Assembly: GCA_009783465.1 (NCBI GenBank)
Contig: WRDM01000026.1
Span: 1 to 38,119 of the forward strand
Source of the DNA: Phycisphaerae bacterium
Lineage (GTDB): Bacteria > Planctomycetota > Phycisphaerae > SM23-33
Direction of reading: 5' to 3'
DNA: 38,119 nt
The position numbers and the translations under genes are program-made. Below are positions 1 to 8,973 of the stretch, one piece after another (the first letter of the stretch is position 1; every line of letters starts with the position of its first letter). Below the pieces are notes generated by a model. That model was not told the DNA's origin. It did no database searches and saw nothing but the letters and a program-made list of their open reading frames with translations.

Positions 1-106
1 CCGTTTTCACTGGCTCGCCTCTTTGCGCTGTAGGGCGTTGTGTAAAGCGAAACGTTTCGCTTTACACAACGCCCTACAGCGCAAAGAGGCGAGCCAGTGA
101 AAACGG
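1..106. repeat. Long perfect palindrome, family A copy 1
   Basis: The first 106 bases form a perfect inverted repeat with two 53-base arms and no loop (centre between 53 and 54). It lies directly beyond the 3' end of the minus-strand rny gene, so it could act as a transcription terminator or RNA stabiliser for rny, although no T-run follows. The arms share the core TTTGCGCTGTAG with five other copies in this window. The window edge cuts the sequence at the left, so the repeat may be longer. Confidence 0.9.
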
Positions 107-121
107 TCAGACGAGTACGTT

Positions 122-1753
122 TTACTTCGCGTACTCCACGCAGCGGACTTCGCGGACGAGGGTGACTTTGATTTCGCCGGGGTATTCCATTTCGTCTTCG
201 ATGCGGCGGGCGACGTCGCGGGCGATTTTGCCCGACAGCCGGTCGTCGACGTTTTCCGCGTCGACGATAACCCGCACCTCGCGGCCTGCCTGGATCGCGT
301 ACGCCTGTCGCACGCCCTCGAAGCTCGTGGCGATTTCCTCGAGTTTTTGCAGCCGCTGAACGTACCGCTCCAAACTCTCGCGGCGGGCGCCAGGACGGCT
401 TGCGGAGATCGCGTCGGCGGCGGCGACGATCGGCGTGTAGATGCTGCCGACCTCCACTTCGCCATGATGGGCCGCGATGGCGTTGATGACCTCTTCCTTC
501 TCGCCGTACCGCTTGGCCAGGTCCGCGCCGATGGCGGGATGGCCGCCCTCGACCTCGTGATCGACCGCCTTGCCGATATCATGCAGCAGCCCGCACCGCC
601 GGGCCAATTGGCCGTTGAGGCCCAACTCCTCCGCGATCACCTGCGAAAGGTACGCCACCTCCAGGCTGTGCTTGAGCACGTTCTGCCCGTAGCTGGTGCG
701 GAAGTGCAGCCGCCCGATCAGCGGAATCAGCTTGGGGTGCATCGAGCGGATGTTGGCCTCGGTCAGGGCCTGCTTGCCGTACTCGAAAATCTGCTTGGTG
801 ACGTCCTTCTCGACGCCCGAGACAATTTCCTCGATGCGCGTCGGGTGGATTCGCCCGTCCTGGATCAGTTTTTCCAGCGACCGCCGGGCCACCTCGCGGC
901 GGACCGGATCGAACGCGCTGACGACCACCACGCCAGGCGTGTCGTCGACAATCACGTCCACGCCGGTGGCTTTTTCAAAGGCGCGGATGTTTCGCCCCTC
1001 GCGGCCGATGACGCGGCCCTTCATGTCGTCGCTGGGGATGTCGACGGTGGAAACGGTCGAATCGGCCGTGTGCTCGGCGGCGTAGCGTTGGATGGCCCCG
1101 ACAATGATTTCGCGGGCCTGCACGTCGGCGGTTTCGCGGGCTTCCTCCACGCGTTTCTTGATCAGTTCGCCGGCTTCCTTTTCCATGTCCTTTTCGATTT
1201 TGCTCAGGAGCATGGATCGGGCTTCGTCGAGGCTGAGGTTAGCGACTTTGAGCAGTTGCGTTTTTTGTTGGCCGATGAGGTCGCTGAGCTGCCGGTCCTT
1301 GTTCAGCAGCCCTTTTTCGCGTTCGGCGAGTCCTTTTTCGGCGGCATCGAGGGCGCGTTCTTTATTGTTGAGTGAATCGAGTTTCTGGTCGATGGCGTCG
1401 TCGCGCTTGGCGATGCGTTTTTCTTCGGCGCGGAGGCCTTGGCGGTGCGTTTCGGCTTCGGCGTCGAATTGTTTTCGCCGTTCGATGATTTCGTTGGTGG
1501 CTTTGGCTTCGGCCTGGGCGATGATTTTCTGCGATTGCGCTTCGGCGGCGGCCCGTTGGGCGTCGAGTTCCTTCAGGACGGTTTGGCGCCGTGCCCGTTG
1601 GATGTACCACATGATGGCGGCGGTGACGATCACCGCCACGATGGCGGCGCCGAACGCCCACCGCAGTTTGGCCATGGTCATGTCCGCGGCCTGGGTAAGC
1701 TCTCCATCCGTAAGTTGGGCCAGGAGACCCCATAATACAACCGTTGCTTCCAT
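122..1753 (-). CDS. rny: Ribonuclease Y
   Basis: A membrane-anchored endoribonuclease that starts mRNA decay. The 543-residue protein has a hydrophobic segment at about residues 32-50 ([18 protein letters not shown]), then a long charged coiled coil, a KH RNA-binding domain ([15 protein letters not shown]) and an HD phosphohydrolase domain with the metal-binding [18 protein letters not shown]. This order and length are those of RNase Y. The ATG at 1753 follows an AAAGGGAA ribosome-binding site. About 30 residues precede the membrane segment, more than in most family members; an internal ATG (MTMAKLRW) would give the usual short N-terminus, but the upstream site has the better ribosome-binding site. 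The gene is followed by palindrome copy A1. Confidence 0.96.
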   Translation of the reverse strand: MEATVVLWGLLAQLTDGELTQAADMTMAKLRWAFGAAIVAVIVTAAIMWYIQRARRQTVLKELDAQRAAAEAQSQKIIAQAEAKATNEIIERRKQFDAEAETHRQGLRAEEKRIAKRDDAIDQKLDSLNNKERALDAAEKGLAEREKGLLNKDRQLSDLIGQQKTQLLKVANLSLDEARSMLLSKIEKDMEKEAGELIKKRVEEARETADVQAREIIVGAIQRYAAEHTADSTVSTVDIPSDDMKGRVIGREGRNIRAFEKATGVDVIVDDTPGVVVVSAFDPVRREVARRSLEKLIQDGRIHPTRIEEIVSGVEKDVTKQIFEYGKQALTEANIRSMHPKLIPLIGRLHFRTSYGQNVLKHSLEVAYLSQVIAEELGLNGQLARRCGLLHDIGKAVDHEVEGGHPAIGADLAKRYGEKEEVINAIAAHHGEVEVGSIYTPIVAAADAISASRPGARRESLERYVQRLQKLEEIATSFEGVRQAYAIQAGREVRVIVDAENVDDRLSGKIARDVARRIEDEMEYPGEIKVTLVREVRCVEYAK

Positions 1754-2461
1754 TGCACGTTCCCTTTCCCTGGTTAATCAGGAGGCGCGCCGGGGGGCAA
1801 GCAGGCGGCGGGGCCGGCGCGACGCTGCGCCGACGTACGAGAGGTTCACACCCCAGAGGCGTCGGGCTCGAACGCCCGACGAGTACACTGACAGCTTACG
1901 ACGCAGGCCCGGACACGGCACGCACGTCCGGCCTGGCGGAACAAACCCGAGCACACAGATCAGGCCCGGCGCGGAATCGACTCGTGCCGGGAAGACGTTC
2001 GTCCGGCATGCGGGGCAACTCCGTGCGACAAACCGCTTTGCGTTCACAACCTTCTAAGCTGTAACAGCGCTGGCTCATGTGAATCTCTATGACCCGCGGG
2101 TCCCGTCCGCCACGCGGGCGGACGATTAATCGGCAGGCTCATACGCAGCGGCCACCGGGACGAAACGCCCGCGGCAGCCAACGCCGCACACGCCCGGAGA
2201 AACGCCGGGCTACCCTGCCGTTCAATGGACGGCCTGCTTGCAAATCATCGGCCGTCATCCTGGAATTCGCATCGTCAGATCGGCAAAATCGGCCAACATA
2301 GCAAACAACATGGCCTGGTCGCCAACCAAACGAAAAACTAATCAATTGGATGATACCCCCATCCCACGACGGGGGTCAAGGAAAAGAGATAAAAGACTGA
2401 TTGTTATCTTTTTCACAGCCACGCCCCGCCGACAGGACATGAGTTATACGTTTGCGTGTTC
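1754..2461. other. Gene-free stretch upstream of rny
   Basis: About 700 bases with no convincing gene on either strand; open frames here have no family resemblance. It holds several short GC-rich hairpins, for example a 7-base stem at 1859-1878 and an 8-base stem at 2104-2124, plus a CCCCC/GGGGG stem near 2356-2377. I looked for tmRNA, SRP RNA, RNase P RNA and tRNA signatures by eye and recognised none. The rny promoter should be here, but no clear -35/-10 pair stands out. Confidence 0.5.
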
Positions 2462-2557
2462 GCGATGGCTTTGCCTGTTTGCGTTGCGGGACGGTGTGGA
2501 CGACAAAATGTTTTGTCGTCCATACCGTCCTGCAACGCAAACAGGCAAAGCCATCGC
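2462..2557. repeat. Palindrome, family A copy 2
   Basis: An inverted repeat with 47-base arms around a 2-base centre. Only two positions fail Watson-Crick pairing and both would be G-U pairs in RNA. It lies upstream of the mannosidase-like gene, between two divergent genes, so it cannot be a simple 3'-end terminator for either. The core TTTGCGTTGCGG matches the other family A copies. Confidence 0.9.
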
Positions 2558-2660
2558 AACAATTCCTTACCCCCCCCCACACACAACCGTGCGGGATTTC
2601 CTGTGTCCGGTTTCCCGTCACGGGATTTTTCTCCCTATCCCCAAATCCTGCAATCCCCGC

Positions 2661-2666
2661 TATAAT
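2661..2666 (+). promoter_or_regulatory. Possible -10 box for the GH38 gene
   Basis: A perfect TATAAT lies 45 bases before the ATG at 2711. The matching -35 position has no good hexamer, so this is only a candidate. It is placed after palindrome A2, which would leave the repeat outside the transcript. Confidence 0.35.
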
Positions 2667-2710
2667 ACCGCCCGACACGTTTTGCCATAACAACTACGAA
2701 AGGGCCTCCG

Positions 2711-5662
2711 ATGAACGCGGACAACAAGTTTTATGTGATTTCCAACACGCACTGGGATCGCGAGTGGCGGTTTCCGTTTGAACGCACGCGGGCCATGTTG
2801 ACCGAGTTGTTCGACAACCTGCTGAAGCTCTTCCGCACGAAGGACAATTTCCGCGTCTATCACATGGACGCCCACACGATCATCATCGAGGATTACCTCG
2901 AAGTCAAACCCGAGAACCGCGCGGAGGTCGAGCGGTACATCCGCGAGGGACGGCTGCTGGTAGGCCCGTGGTACACGCTGCCCGACGGCGGGAGCGTCAG
3001 CGGCGAAGCCCTCGTTCGCAACCTCCTCCGCGGCACGAAGCAGGCCCGCGACATGGGCAAATGCATGATGGTCGGCTACACGCCCAACGGGTTCGGCCAG
3101 CCGTCGCAGTTGCCGCAGCTCTACGCGGGCTTCGGCATCGACAACGTGTTATTTTACCGAGGCGTCGACCGCAAAAACACAACGCAGGAGTTCATCTGGG
3201 AAGGTCCCGACGGCACGCGGGCGCTGGCTTTCCGGTTCGGCATGTACGCGCGGTACAACTTCTTCTTCCTCGTCTACCGCCCGACCGTGCACGGACGAAA
3301 GGCCTTCGAGTGCTGGTACAAATGGGCCGAGGGCGGGCTGCCCTTCCACATCTGCCGCGAACTGTCCTACGAACCGTACTACCTGCTGGACTTCAAGCCG
3401 ATCTTCGACACCAGCAAAATCCTGCCCGGCCTGGAGGAAATGCTCAGCGTCGACGCCGCCGGCATGACCACGCCGTACGTCGCCGCCATGCAGGGGTGCG
3501 ACTCCACCGCACCCGATGAAGTCGAAGCCAACCTCGTCGACGAAGCCAACAAACTCCTCGGCCAGGAGATGGTCTACCACGCCAGCATCGAGGATTACGT
3601 CGCCCGCGTTCGCGAATACCTCGCCGACAAGAAGGACCGGCTGACCGTCGCCAAGGGCGAGATGCGTCACACGCTCCAGGGCGGCGGGCAGACGTATCTG
3701 CATTACGACATCTGCGGCACGCGGACCTACCTGCGGCAGGCCAATCACGTCAGCGAGATCAAGCTCGAGCACGTCGCCGAGCCGATCTCGGCCGTGGCGG
3801 CGATGATGGGCGCGGAGTATCCCACGGGGTTGCTGGGGTTGGCGTGGAAACTGATGCATCAGAATCACGCGCACGATTCCATCGGCGGCTGCGCCATGGA
3901 CCGCGTGCACGAGGACGTGATGAACCGCTTCCAACGGGCCGACGACATTTCGGAAGAGGTGGCCCGGATGAGCCTGGCCCGGCTGGTGCCGCACATCAAC
4001 ACCGACCGCCTGCCTGACGGCGCGCTGATGGTCTTCGACCATCAGCCGTACACGCGCACCATGCCCGACGACGCGACGCTGCTGCTGGTGTTCAACCCGC
4101 TGCCGTACGCCCGCGCGGAACAGGTGCTCGACGCAACCGTCGACTTCCAGCGCGACCTCAACACGGTCGGGCTGGAATTGTTCGATCTGGCCGGCCGGCC
4201 TGTCGCCTGCCAGGTCCGCCGCGAGGAATACTGCCGCCCGACCGTGCAGAAGCCCAACGACATCCCCTCGCCGTTCTGGGCCAAACGATACCACATCACG
4301 CTCGACGCCAGGCAGGTGCCTCCGATGGGATACACGATGTTGATCGCCAAGCCGATGCTGACGTCGCCGGAGGACGTCACCGCGTCGGCGTCGGTGCAAC
4401 ACGCGGTGATGTCGACCGGCATGCCGTCGCGCCTGCCCGCCGGCACGTCGGAGAAGACGGCGGAAGGCACCGCCAATTCCGATGCCGCCGACACGCTCGA
4501 AAACGAACACCTGCTCGTGACCGTCAAGGGCAACGGCACCTTCGACGTCAAAGACAAAGCCACCGGCAGAACCTACCGCGGGCTGGGCTGGTTCGAGGAC
4601 GCCGGCGAAGTGGGCGACTCCTGGCTGCGGATCGCGCCCACGACCGACGAAGTCGTCACCAGCAAGGCCACGCGGGCCAAACGCACGCTGCTCGAAGCCG
4701 GCCCGCTGATGACCCGCGTGCGGATCGACGTGAAACTCCGCCTGCCCTCCGGCGTGCTCGACGACCGCTCCGCGCGAAAGGCGGAACGGGTAGACTACCC
4801 CGTCACCGTCACGCTCACGCTCCGCCGAGGCGCCAGAAGGCTGGATGTCAAGGTCGATCTCAACAACACCGTCGGCGACCACCGCCTGCGGATGATGTTC
4901 CCGACCGACCTCGTCGCCACGCACGCCGCCGCCCACATGCAGTTCGACGTCGTCCGCCGCGCGATCGACATTCCGCAGCACCCGTCGCTCAAGGAAGACC
5001 CCGAGAACGGCTGGGTCGAGCCCCCCACCGGCCTGGAACCGAACAAGTGGTTCGTCGACATTTCCAACGGCAAGCACGGCCTGTGCGTGCTCGATCAGGG
5101 CGTCACGCAATACGAAGTGACGCAGGACAAGAGCCGCACTCTCGCGTTTACGCTCTTCCGCGCGTTCCAGAACCGCAACAGTTTCCAGAACATTGATTAC
5201 CCCGATCAGCCGGGCACGCAGTGCTTCGGGCCTCAGACGTTCCGCTTCGCCGTCGTGCCGCACGCGGGCGATTACGTCGCTGGCGGCATCATGGCGGAGG
5301 CGTTCGACTGGAACGTGCCCCCCGTGGTCGCGCAGGTCGGGCAGAACGCCGGCGGCGAACTGCCGATGGAGAAAAGTTTCGTGGAGATTTCGCCCGCGGG
5401 CACGCTGGCGTTCAGCGGCATCAAGCCGGCAGAGGATGGCAGCGGCGACTGCATCGTCCGCTTCTGGAACGCCGCCGAAACGCCGGTGAATGGCATGGTG
5501 AAGTTCGGTCTGCCGGTCGCCAAGGCAACCCGCGTCCGCCTGGACGAAACGCACGTCGCTGACGCCGCCGTCGGCGCCGACAGCACCATCGCCGTCGACA
5601 ACATCGGCCCGAAAAAAGTCATCACGCTGCGCGTGACGCTGAAGAAACAGAACGAAGAATAA
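2711..5662 (+). CDS. GH38 alpha-mannosidase-like protein
   Basis: A 983-residue cytoplasmic-type protein of glycoside hydrolase family 38, which normally removes alpha-mannosyl units with a zinc-dependent retaining mechanism. The N-terminal catalytic domain starts NTHWDREWR (zinc ligands expected at His14 and Asp16), and QNHAHDSIGG at about 384-393 supplies the usual third ligand (His388). GCD at 262-264 may hold the acid/base. However, the nucleophile motif, normally PDxFG in bacterial members, reads GYTPNGFGQ with Asn126, so the usual catalytic Asp is missing. The first His of the usual HTHWD is also Asn. The C-terminal half is the beta-rich GH38 region. AAAGGG lies 8 bases before the start. 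It may be a divergent enzyme, a different specificity class or an inactive binder. No signal peptide is seen. Confidence 0.88.
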   Translation: MNADNKFYVISNTHWDREWRFPFERTRAMLTELFDNLLKLFRTKDNFRVYHMDAHTIIIEDYLEVKPENRAEVERYIREGRLLVGPWYTLPDGGSVSGEALVRNLLRGTKQARDMGKCMMVGYTPNGFGQPSQLPQLYAGFGIDNVLFYRGVDRKNTTQEFIWEGPDGTRALAFRFGMYARYNFFFLVYRPTVHGRKAFECWYKWAEGGLPFHICRELSYEPYYLLDFKPIFDTSKILPGLEEMLSVDAAGMTTPYVAAMQGCDSTAPDEVEANLVDEANKLLGQEMVYHASIEDYVARVREYLADKKDRLTVAKGEMRHTLQGGGQTYLHYDICGTRTYLRQANHVSEIKLEHVAEPISAVAAMMGAEYPTGLLGLAWKLMHQNHAHDSIGGCAMDRVHEDVMNRFQRADDISEEVARMSLARLVPHINTDRLPDGALMVFDHQPYTRTMPDDATLLLVFNPLPYARAEQVLDATVDFQRDLNTVGLELFDLAGRPVACQVRREEYCRPTVQKPNDIPSPFWAKRYHITLDARQVPPMGYTMLIAKPMLTSPEDVTASASVQHAVMSTGMPSRLPAGTSEKTAEGTANSDAADTLENEHLLVTVKGNGTFDVKDKATGRTYRGLGWFEDAGEVGDSWLRIAPTTDEVVTSKATRAKRTLLEAGPLMTRVRIDVKLRLPSGVLDDRSARKAERVDYPVTVTLTLRRGARRLDVKVDLNNTVGDHRLRMMFPTDLVATHAAAHMQFDVVRRAIDIPQHPSLKEDPENGWVEPPTGLEPNKWFVDISNGKHGLCVLDQGVTQYEVTQDKSRTLAFTLFRAFQNRNSFQNIDYPDQPGTQCFGPQTFRFAVVPHAGDYVAGGIMAEAFDWNVPPVVAQVGQNAGGELPMEKSFVEISPAGTLAFSGIKPAEDGSGDCIVRFWNAAETPVNGMVKFGLPVAKATRVRLDETHVADAAVGADSTIAVDNIGPKKVITLRVTLKKQNEE

Positions 5663-5702
5663 GCCCCGGCCGGGGGCTACCCAAGGCGCCCCTGCCGGGG
5701 CT
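5662..5702 (+). terminator. GC-rich hairpin after the GH38 gene
   Basis: Arms 5662-5675 and 5689-5702 pair over 14 bases with one mismatch, beginning on the last base of the stop codon. No clear T-run follows. The sequence GGGCTACCCAAGGCGCCCC is the same module found at 13537-13567, 33661-33690 and 33929-33960, so this is a dispersed repeat that may have been recruited as a terminator. Confidence 0.55.
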
Positions 5703-5712
5703 AAGAAATTCT

Positions 5713-6378
5713 ATGGCCAAACGCAGATATCCTAAAGCGACGCCGTCCTTCCGTCGTGGCCGGTCGCTGGCGCGGCGTGGATTGTGGGGCGTGGTGGCGG
5801 TGGCGGTGTTGGCGGGGCTTGTCGCGGGCGATCGGCTGGGGTTGTTCGGCACGAAATCCACGCCGTCGGCTTCGGCGGCGGCGGACTGGGAGACCTACGA
5901 CGGCAAGACGTTTGTCGTTTCACGGGTCGTCGACGGCGACACGATTGACCTGGCCCATTTTGACAGCGTGAACAATAAGAAGACCACCCGCGTCCGGCTG
6001 TGGGGCGTGGACACGCCCGAGACCGTTCAGCCGAACACGCCCGTGGAGTGGTTCGGCCCCGAGGCCAGCGCGTTCGTAAAGGACACGGTCCAGGGCCGAC
6101 AGGTGCGGATCGAGTTGGAGCCGAACAAAAAACCGCGCGACAAATACAACCGCCTGCTGGCGTGGGTGGTTCTGGAGGACGGCCGACTGCTCAACGCCGA
6201 ATTGATTTCGCAGGGCTACGGCTACGCCGACCCGCGGTTCGACCACCACCGCAAAGCGGAATTCGCCAAACGCCAGGCCCAGGCGATGCACGCCCGCATC
6301 GGCCTGTGGCAGCACGGCGCCCCGCCGAAAGACTTGCCAGAATATTACCGCAACGGTCGACACAAGCTGCCGAAGTAG
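5713..6378 (+). CDS. Membrane-anchored thermonuclease (SNase family)
   Basis: A calcium-dependent nuclease of the staphylococcal nuclease fold, 221 residues. A basic N-terminus and a hydrophobic segment at about 24-38 (LWGVVAVAVLAGLVA) act as a signal anchor, so the enzyme probably faces the periplasm. The catalytic pattern is intact: VDGDT (73-77), RLWGVDTPE with Arg95, Asp100 and Glu103, and DKYNRLLAWV with Arg147. The likely role is scavenging or degrading extracytoplasmic nucleic acid. It lies 50 bases after the GH38 gene with a hairpin between, so joint transcription is uncertain. The gene downstream is convergent. Confidence 0.9.
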   Translation: MAKRRYPKATPSFRRGRSLARRGLWGVVAVAVLAGLVAGDRLGLFGTKSTPSASAAADWETYDGKTFVVSRVVDGDTIDLAHFDSVNNKKTTRVRLWGVDTPETVQPNTPVEWFGPEASAFVKDTVQGRQVRIELEPNKKPRDKYNRLLAWVVLEDGRLLNAELISQGYGYADPRFDHHRKAEFAKRQAQAMHARIGLWQHGAPPKDLPEYYRNGRHKLPK

Positions 6379-6461
6379 CCCACGAGGAATCCGTCGCGCG
6401 TCCCGCAACAAGGGGTTTGTCGCATGCTCCTCATGACGGTTGGACAACACAAACAACTCAC

Positions 6462-7790
6462 CTATTTCACCGCGATTTCCACTGGCGTGTCCAGCGTCAC
6501 CCAGCGGGTGTAGTGTGGCTGGAGATATACAACGTCGAAGGGGTAGTCCTTCAGTTCGAACGCTTCGGTGGACCTGTCTTTCAACGTCAGATGTTCATCA
6601 ACGTAGCCGCTATACGAACTGCTTTGGTGATACCGATATTGTGTGCCCGCCTCGTCGTAATACGTGCCCCATTCAAACAGTTGCCCGACGTTGCGAGGCA
6701 CGTAGGAAAACACCAGCCGCCATGAGTCGCCCTTGCGGATGGCGCGTTCCAGGGCGACGCCCTGCGGCAATCCCTCCGCCGCGACATTCGCCAGGTCAAT
6801 CTTCGCTCGCGGCGCGTCCCTGTCCAGCCAGTCGGCGCCGGTGATGTGCAGGGTCAGCCGCTTGCCCTTCGAGAACGACGAGCTTTCCAACTGGAGCGAC
6901 GTCACCCCCTTCCAGACGCTGGTGCTGCCATCGTGCCGGACGGGATACCGCTCGCCGTTCTCGTCCTCGGCGTAGATGTCCAGCCGCTTGAGCCAGGCCG
7001 TGTTGTCCGGGTCGTCGGTCAGGAACAGCCGGGTGTGCGTCGGGCGGATTTCCACCGTCGTGACGGTGAACTTCTGTCCGTCAATGACCACGGGTTTGTC
7101 GAGCGTGATCGTTTCGGTTAGCTTGATTTTGTCCGGGTCGACATGGAGCGGGAACCGGAACGTCGCAATCTGTGTCCCAGGGTACAGCTCCCCATCCGCT
7201 CTGTCGTACACATCACATTCCATCACCAGGCTGTCGGGCGTCGTTTCGGAAAAACTTACCTTGATGCTCTGGATTTTGTCGACGCCGGTTCCGCCGTATC
7301 CAAACCCACAACTCAATACTGTGTTGTCCCCTTCGCGTTTCCGAAAACGGGGTTCGATGCCAAGACTCTTGTAGTTGTCCGACCGCAGGCGGTAGAAGAT
7401 GTGGAGTTCCTTCTCGTCGGCGATGAGGTGTTCGATGGTCATGGTGACGTCGTTTTCGGTTTGCACGAGACCGTTGGGGGATTGGACGTACTCGTTTTCG
7501 ACGGCGGCTTTGAGGGAGGGCCTGCGTTCGACGGCGGCAGCGAGTTCTCGGAGGATGGGGGTTTGTTCGCAGAGTTCGGCGAAGTCGGCCGAGACGTTCA
7601 CGGCGGTGACGAACGCGGCGAAGAGGATCGTGACGGCGGTGGCGGGAACGACGAGGACGTTGCGGATACGGCGGGCGCGTCTGGCTTTGGCATTGGCGCG
7701 GGCGACCGCGTCGGCCAGCGCGGGCGGCGTGGCGATGGTGGCGGCGTCCAGTTCAGCCAGCAGGGCGTTGTATTCAGCGTTGCGGTTCAT
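6462..7790 (-). CDS. Transmembrane anti-sigma factor, DUF4179/DUF5643-like
   Basis: A 442-residue single-pass membrane protein. A cytoplasmic N-terminus of about 42 residues would hold the partner sigma factor, followed by a membrane helix at about 43-64 (VLVVPATAVTILFAAFVTAV) and a large extracytoplasmic part. The segment after the helix, VNVSADFAELCEQTPILREL and then AVENEYVQ, closely matches DUF4179, and the rest fits the beta-rich DUF5643 region. This architecture is known mainly from Firmicutes ECF anti-sigma factors. The ATG at 7790 has GGAG 10 bases upstream. The sigma factor gene lies immediately upstream, separated by 167 bases that hold an inverted repeat. Confidence 0.85.
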   Translation of the reverse strand: MNRNAEYNALLAELDAATIATPPALADAVARANAKARRARRIRNVLVVPATAVTILFAAFVTAVNVSADFAELCEQTPILRELAAAVERRPSLKAAVENEYVQSPNGLVQTENDVTMTIEHLIADEKELHIFYRLRSDNYKSLGIEPRFRKREGDNTVLSCGFGYGGTGVDKIQSIKVSFSETTPDSLVMECDVYDRADGELYPGTQIATFRFPLHVDPDKIKLTETITLDKPVVIDGQKFTVTTVEIRPTHTRLFLTDDPDNTAWLKRLDIYAEDENGERYPVRHDGSTSVWKGVTSLQLESSSFSKGKRLTLHITGADWLDRDAPRAKIDLANVAAEGLPQGVALERAIRKGDSWRLVFSYVPRNVGQLFEWGTYYDEAGTQYRYHQSSSYSGYVDEHLTLKDRSTEAFELKDYPFDVVYLQPHYTRWVTLDTPVEIAVK

Positions 7791-7832
7791 GGGGTTCTCC
7801 GAAACGATAATGTTGTGATGCCTGGATTCGAC

Positions 7833-7910
7833 GTTGAAGACAACTGGTTCCGGGGTTGTAACCAGGCCCTTCCATGTGAAGCCGGGGAGGCCAGTCCATT
7901 TGTCTTCAAC
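7833..7910. repeat. Inverted repeat between sigma and anti-sigma genes
   Basis: Arms GTTGAAGACAACTGG (7833-7847) and its complement around 7890-7910 (interrupted by a few bases) flank a block at 7859-7894 that resembles, in reverse, the family C repeat (GGCCTCCCCGG, then GGAAG and GCC). It separates two genes that are normally tightly coupled, so it may lower or uncouple anti-sigma expression. Confidence 0.6.
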
Positions 7911-7957
7911 ACCCAAACCACATGTCAACAATGCGATAGTCTTTTTTCTCGTCATGA

Positions 7958-8446
7958 TCACTCGTCCGCCAGTTCCAGCCGGAGCAGTCGCAAGGCACGG
8001 CGTTGTCGTGTGACGACGGTGCCTTGCGGCAGATCGAGGCTTTGCGCGGTCTGGGCCAGCGTAAAGCCGGAAAAATATCGAAGAAGAATGACGTCCTTGA
8101 GTTCGCCCGGCAGCCGGAGCAGGGCCTCCTTGAGCGGCAGCGCGTCCAGCGCCGCCGCCGCGGACTCGTCGGGCACATCGGCCAGGGCATCGAGCGATAT
8201 CGCGTCCAGAGGCCGTTTTCGCCGGTTGCGACGCAGCTCCTTCTTGCACTCGTTGAGCAGGATTCGCGTGACCCACGTCTCGAGAAACTCCGGCTGGCGG
8301 AGTTTTTTCAAGGAGACGAACCCGCGATAAATGGCCTCATCCACGGCCTCCATGGCCAGACTCTCGCTGCCGACATACAGGACGGCCAGGCGATACAACC
8401 GGGCTTTGAGCAATTCCATTCGCGCCGCGAACTCGTGAGCATTCAT
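7958..8446 (-). CDS. ECF-type RNA polymerase sigma factor
   Basis: A 162-residue sigma-70 family protein of the extracytoplasmic function type. Region 2 is at about 15-60 (LYRLAVLYVGSESLAMEAVD, with a following WVTRILLNECKKELRRNRR), and region 4 at about 105-158 (LPGELKDVILLRYFSGFTLA, then a helix-turn-helix TAQSLDLPQGTVVTRQRRAL). Size and layout match the SigV-like group that pairs with DUF4179 anti-sigma factors, which is exactly its downstream neighbour. Sigma and anti-sigma together would form a signalling unit for an envelope stress. The ribosome-binding site before the ATG is weak. Target promoters cannot be read from this window. Confidence 0.92.
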   Translation of the reverse strand: MNAHEFAARMELLKARLYRLAVLYVGSESLAMEAVDEAIYRGFVSLKKLRQPEFLETWVTRILLNECKKELRRNRRKRPLDAISLDALADVPDESAAAALDALPLKEALLRLPGELKDVILLRYFSGFTLAQTAQSLDLPQGTVVTRQRRALRLLRLELADE

Positions 8447-8502
8447 GACATGGATTAGATTCCCCGGCGGGGCGGTTTGATTTGTTTCGGAAAGATTTTT
8501 TT

Positions 8503-8530
8503 ACCACAGAGACACAGAGAACTCAGAGAG
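8503..8530. repeat. ACCACAGAGACACAGAGA-type dispersed repeat
   Basis: A purine-rich tract with internal CACAGAG periodicity. A related copy lies at 13421-13450, both next to palindromes. Such tracts recur in Planctomycetota and related genomes and often generate false small ORFs; I annotate no gene here. Confidence 0.6.
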
Positions 8531-8555
8531 TGGGTGTTGGTGTTCGAGACATTGC

Positions 8556-8653
8556 TTTCACTGGCTTGCCGGTTTGCGCTGTAGGACGTTGTGTACCAGC
8601 AAACGTTTTGTGTTGCACAACATTCTACAGCGCAAAAAGGCGAGCCCGTGAAA
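8556..8653. repeat. Palindrome, family A copy 3
   Basis: An imperfect inverted repeat of about 98 bases with the family core TTTGCGCTGTAGGACGTTGT. It lies just beyond the 3' end of the minus-strand cupin gene. Several mismatches are not G-U pairs, so this copy is more decayed than A1 or A2. Confidence 0.85.
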
Positions 8654-8667
8654 ATGGTATTCGTCTT

Positions 8668-8961
8668 CTACGTTCCCACCGCCAGCAGGATCAGGCGGCG
8701 TTGATCCACGTTGCGGAGGGTATGCGGGCCTTCCACGCCGACGGAATGGCCCTGGGGCAGGCTGACGGCTTGTTGCTGGCTGACGGCGACGGTGCCCGCG
8801 ATGACGTAGTACGTCCACGCGCCCCCGTCGGGCACGTCCAGCGATTGTCCGGCCTCCAGACACAGCAAGTCCGCGTGCATGGCCGACGTCTTGTGCAGCG
8901 GCACCCGCTGAGCCCTGGCAGAATTGAACCGCGCTTTCGCGATGGCGTTCACTATGTCCAT
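8668..8961 (-). CDS. Small cupin-domain protein
   Basis: A 97-residue protein that is essentially one cupin beta-barrel: the stretch from HADLLCLEAGQSLDVP through TYYVIAGTVAVS to LPQGHSVGVEGPHTLRNVD has the two conserved cupin motifs, although the usual metal-binding His and Glu set is incomplete (QSLDVP replaces the typical HxH). It may bind a small molecule or act structurally rather than as an enzyme. The ATG at 8961 is chosen because GAGGA lies 5-6 bases upstream; a GTG 12 bases earlier is possible. No pathway is suggested by the neighbours. Confidence 0.8.
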   Translation of the reverse strand: MDIVNAIAKARFNSARAQRVPLHKTSAMHADLLCLEAGQSLDVPDGGAWTYYVIAGTVAVSQQQAVSLPQGHSVGVEGPHTLRNVDQRRLILLAVGT

Positions 8962-8973
8962 GGCATTCCTCAC

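Noticed and set aside
1754-2461. Structured non-coding RNA in the rny-GH38 gap
   Set aside because: Hairpins are present but I found no signature of tmRNA, SRP RNA, RNase P RNA or 6S RNA; a covariance-model search would be needed to claim one.
2139-2781. Several short open frames upstream of the GH38 gene
   Set aside because: They span palindrome A2 and lack a plausible start site or any recognisable motif.
3149-5554. Long open frame (about 800 codons) on the minus strand opposite the GH38 gene
   Set aside because: It mirrors the GC-rich third codon positions of the real gene, its peptide is Arg/His/Val-rich with no family resemblance, and it lies wholly inside a well-supported gene.
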